Source: Pseudomonadota bacterium (GTDB lineage: Bacteria > Pseudomonadota > Alphaproteobacteria > Sphingomonadales > SMXR01). Taken from it: a DNA stretch of 7,246 nucleotides. This document shows, one piece after another, positions 5,781 through 7,246 of this stretch (its first letter is position 1; each line of letters starts with the position of its first letter). The notes below the pieces were generated by a model. The model was not told where the DNA came from and did no database searches. It saw only the letters and a program-made list of their open reading frames with translations. Both the position numbers and the translations under genes were made by a program. The DNA lies in assembly GCA_022571175.1 (NCBI GenBank), contig JACZYI010000095.1:1-7246 (forward strand), read 5' to 3'.

Positions 5781-6458
5781 ATGAGACCAAAAAACCGAGC
5801 AATTCGAATTTTGCCATTCCTGATTATTTTTGCCTTTCTCGGGCTTTACGGAAAGGTGGGTAATCTGGTTTCGGGCATCAATCAGTTGAACCAGGACGCC
5901 TTTGCACAAAGCAACACCGATGAGACCTCTGAGACCGCGGATCCAGCTTCCGAGGTTGGCAATGCGGTCACCGCGGAAACTGAAACCAACCCGGGGATGA
6001 CCGGCGCCACTGCCCTGGGGGACCCGTTGCTGATGAGCCGGTCCGAGCTTGAATTGCTGGATGATTTGGCGGTCAGGCGCGAAGCCCTGGACCAGCGCGA
6101 AAGAGATATGGCGCTGCGTGAAAATCTCCTGCAGGTAACGGAAAGACGAATCGACAGTAAAATCACCAGGCTCTCCGAGCTGGAGACCGAGATTGGAGAA
6201 CTGGTGATGCAATATGAGACCCAGCAGAATGATCAACTGGACAGTCTGGTCAAGGTTTATCAAACCATGAAACCCAAAGATGCCGCCAGGATTTTTGAAC
6301 GTCTGGACATGACCATTCAACTGGCTGTGGCCACGCGCATGAAAGAGACCAAGATGGCACCGATTTTGGCGGCCATGACCGCCGAAAAAGCCGAAAAGCT
6401 GACCACCGAGCTGGCTCATATGGCCCGCTTGCCAGAGATAAGCAGGAGCGTATCCTAG
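5781..6458 (+). CDS. MotE-like periplasmic protein with MgtE_N-like domain
   Basis: The 225-residue product starts with basic MRPKNRAIR, a hydrophobic core (about 9-23) and an AFA site at 40-42, so it is either exported or anchored with its body in the periplasm. Residues 44-85 are low-complexity and rich in Thr, Glu and Ala. Residues 86-158 form a likely coiled coil (for example VRREALDQRERDMALREN). A helical domain at about 155-212, with MKPKDAARIFERLDMTIQLA (163-182), resembles MotE, FliG and the MgtE N-terminal domain. In Sinorhizobium, MotE is a periplasmic chaperone for the motility protein MotC. No motC is visible here, so the partner is unknown. AAGGAG lies about ten bases before the ATG. 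It follows the DUF6468-type gene by 40 bases. Confidence 0.8.
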   Translation: MRPKNRAIRILPFLIIFAFLGLYGKVGNLVSGINQLNQDAFAQSNTDETSETADPASEVGNAVTAETETNPGMTGATALGDPLLMSRSELELLDDLAVRREALDQRERDMALRENLLQVTERRIDSKITRLSELETEIGELVMQYETQQNDQLDSLVKVYQTMKPKDAARIFERLDMTIQLAVATRMKETKMAPILAAMTAEKAEKLTTELAHMARLPEISRSVS

Positions 6459-6528
6459 ATTTTCCTGACTTAACACGGATTTAACCTCCTCGCGTTAGCC
6501 TTTTGGGGCACAGGAAACCAAGGAACGG
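6459..6528 (+). other. Gap before cheZ with a distant inverted repeat
   Basis: In this 70-base gap TTTCCTG (6461-6467) and CAGGAAA (6511-6517) are perfect reverse complements around a 43-base loop. The right arm lies just before the AAGGA (6520-6524) of cheZ. No terminator-like T-tract or clear promoter is visible, so cheZ is probably read from the upstream operon. The inverted repeat is short for its loop size and may be chance. Confidence 0.35.
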
Positions 6529-7200
6529 ATGCGTAACATGGCAACACAGATGAATGTGGAAACGATCCTCGCTACCGAACCCGCCAGGATTGATTCGGCC
6601 CTGAAGGCCGGTGTGGAAAATAGCGACATACGGGAGCTTCTGGATTCCTTTTACGCCGACCTGACCGAAGCACATCAAAGCGAATATCTGACGATCACAA
6701 ATTCTCTCAGCACCATGCTTGCGGAATTGACACTGGCAAAAAATGAATTGATGCATATTGGCCCAAACGCGGTCTCAAAAAAGGATATTCCCGACGCCCG
6801 CGACCAGTTGAGCGCCATTACAGACAGTACCGAAACCGCGGCAAACACAATTCTGGATGCGGCTGAAAAGCTGAGCGAGATGTCCGTAAATGATGCCAGT
6901 CCGGACAAGGATATCCTGGGCGATATGTCGACCACGCTGTTTGAAGCGCCCACCTTTCAGGACATTTGTGGTCAACGCATCACCAAAGTCCTGACCATGC
7001 TTAACGGTCTGGAGGCCGGTATGTCACGTTTGGCGGAATTGATCGGGGATACCAAGCTGGTGGAGGATCAAAAAGATGCCAACCAGGCAAACAGCGGAGA
7101 TCAGAATTCTGGGGACGGTAATGTGCTGGAAGGGCCACAGCTTGAAGGGACAGGCAATTCTCAGGATGACATTGATACCCTTATGGCTTCCTCTGATTGA
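6529..7200 (+). CDS. cheZ: CheZ, CheY-P phosphatase
   Basis: CheZ removes the phosphate from CheY-P and so ends the motor-switching signal. The 223 residues compare with 214 in E. coli. Three landmarks match the E. coli protein: DIPDARDQL (86-94) against IPDARDRL; the active-site helix FQDICGQRI (143-151) against FQDLTGQVI, with D145 and Q149 at the positions of catalytic D143 and Q147; and a C-terminal LEGPQ linker leading to SQDDIDTLM (211-219), like the CheY-binding tail SQDQVDDLL. Long helices between the first two fit the four-helix bundle. AAGGA lies four bases before the ATG at 6529 and thirteen before a second ATG at 6538, so the start could be three codons later. The operon position, with fliM four genes earlier, supports the role. 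Confidence 0.88.
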   Translation: MRNMATQMNVETILATEPARIDSALKAGVENSDIRELLDSFYADLTEAHQSEYLTITNSLSTMLAELTLAKNELMHIGPNAVSKKDIPDARDQLSAITDSTETAANTILDAAEKLSEMSVNDASPDKDILGDMSTTLFEAPTFQDICGQRITKVLTMLNGLEAGMSRLAELIGDTKLVEDQKDANQANSGDQNSGDGNVLEGPQLEGTGNSQDDIDTLMASSD

Positions 7201-7246
7201 TGCCCATGAACGACCAACGGCCATATTCATGCCGGACGTCTGACCC
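7200..7246 (+). CDS. Possible start of a further operon gene (cut by window)
   Basis: An ATG at 7200 overlaps the cheZ TGA as TGATG, a common sign of translational coupling, and a second in-frame ATG follows at 7206. The frame stays open to the window end (MPMNDQRPYSCRTSDP). No clear ribosome binding site precedes either ATG. Fifteen codons are too few to identify a product. Confidence 0.35.
   Translation, partial: MPMNDQRPYSCRTSD

Noticed and set aside
5724..6476. Long open frame (250 codons) on the minus strand opposite the MotE-like gene
   Set aside because: It lies fully antisense to a well-supported gene, its product is rich in His, Gln and Gly without recognisable domains, and it ends inside the preceding gene. 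It looks like a by-product of codon bias.

Overview
The window is a flagellar and chemotaxis gene cluster from an alphaproteobacterium. Two gene sets diverge from one regulatory region at about 3241-3586. Protein similarity, gene order and moderate GC content suggest a Rhodospirillales-like or related marine lineage; I cannot name a genus. A flgF-flgG-flgA-flgH operon facing away from fliL-fliM is an arrangement I recall from Caulobacter and other alphaproteobacteria. No mobile elements, tRNA or rRNA genes, CRISPR arrays or obvious pseudogenes are visible.

Minus strand, read from about 3240 down to 1: flgF (proximal rod), flgG (distal rod), flgA (P-ring chaperone) and flgH (L-ring lipoprotein, cut by the window edge). 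The genes are 24-45 bases apart and each has an AAGGA-type ribosome binding site, so they look like one operon. A near-consensus sigma-54 promoter lies 47 bases upstream of the flgF start codon. A 17-base dyad plus a second half-site sit about 97-136 bases upstream of the predicted transcription start, where an NtrC-family enhancer-binding regulator such as FlbD would be expected.

Plus strand, 3587 to the window end: fliL (stator-associated membrane protein), fliM (switch protein that binds CheY-P), a small membrane-anchored coiled-coil protein of the DUF6468 type, a MotE/MgtE_N-like periplasmic coiled-coil protein, and cheZ (CheY-P phosphatase). A further gene may begin at 7200 in a TGATG overlap with the cheZ stop.

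The minus operon builds the rod, the L-ring and the P-ring assembly factor. The plus operon makes parts that control motor torque and direction. CheY-P would bind the motif in the FliM N-terminal region, and CheZ, which carries a similar C-terminal peptide, would remove the signal. FliL and the MotE-like protein are predicted to sit on the periplasmic side near the stators, while the DUF6468-type protein is predicted to face the cytoplasm. The least understood parts are the DUF6468-type/MotE-like pair, the acidic extension that moves the FliM CheY-binding motif to residue 54, and the repeat-rich regulatory region.
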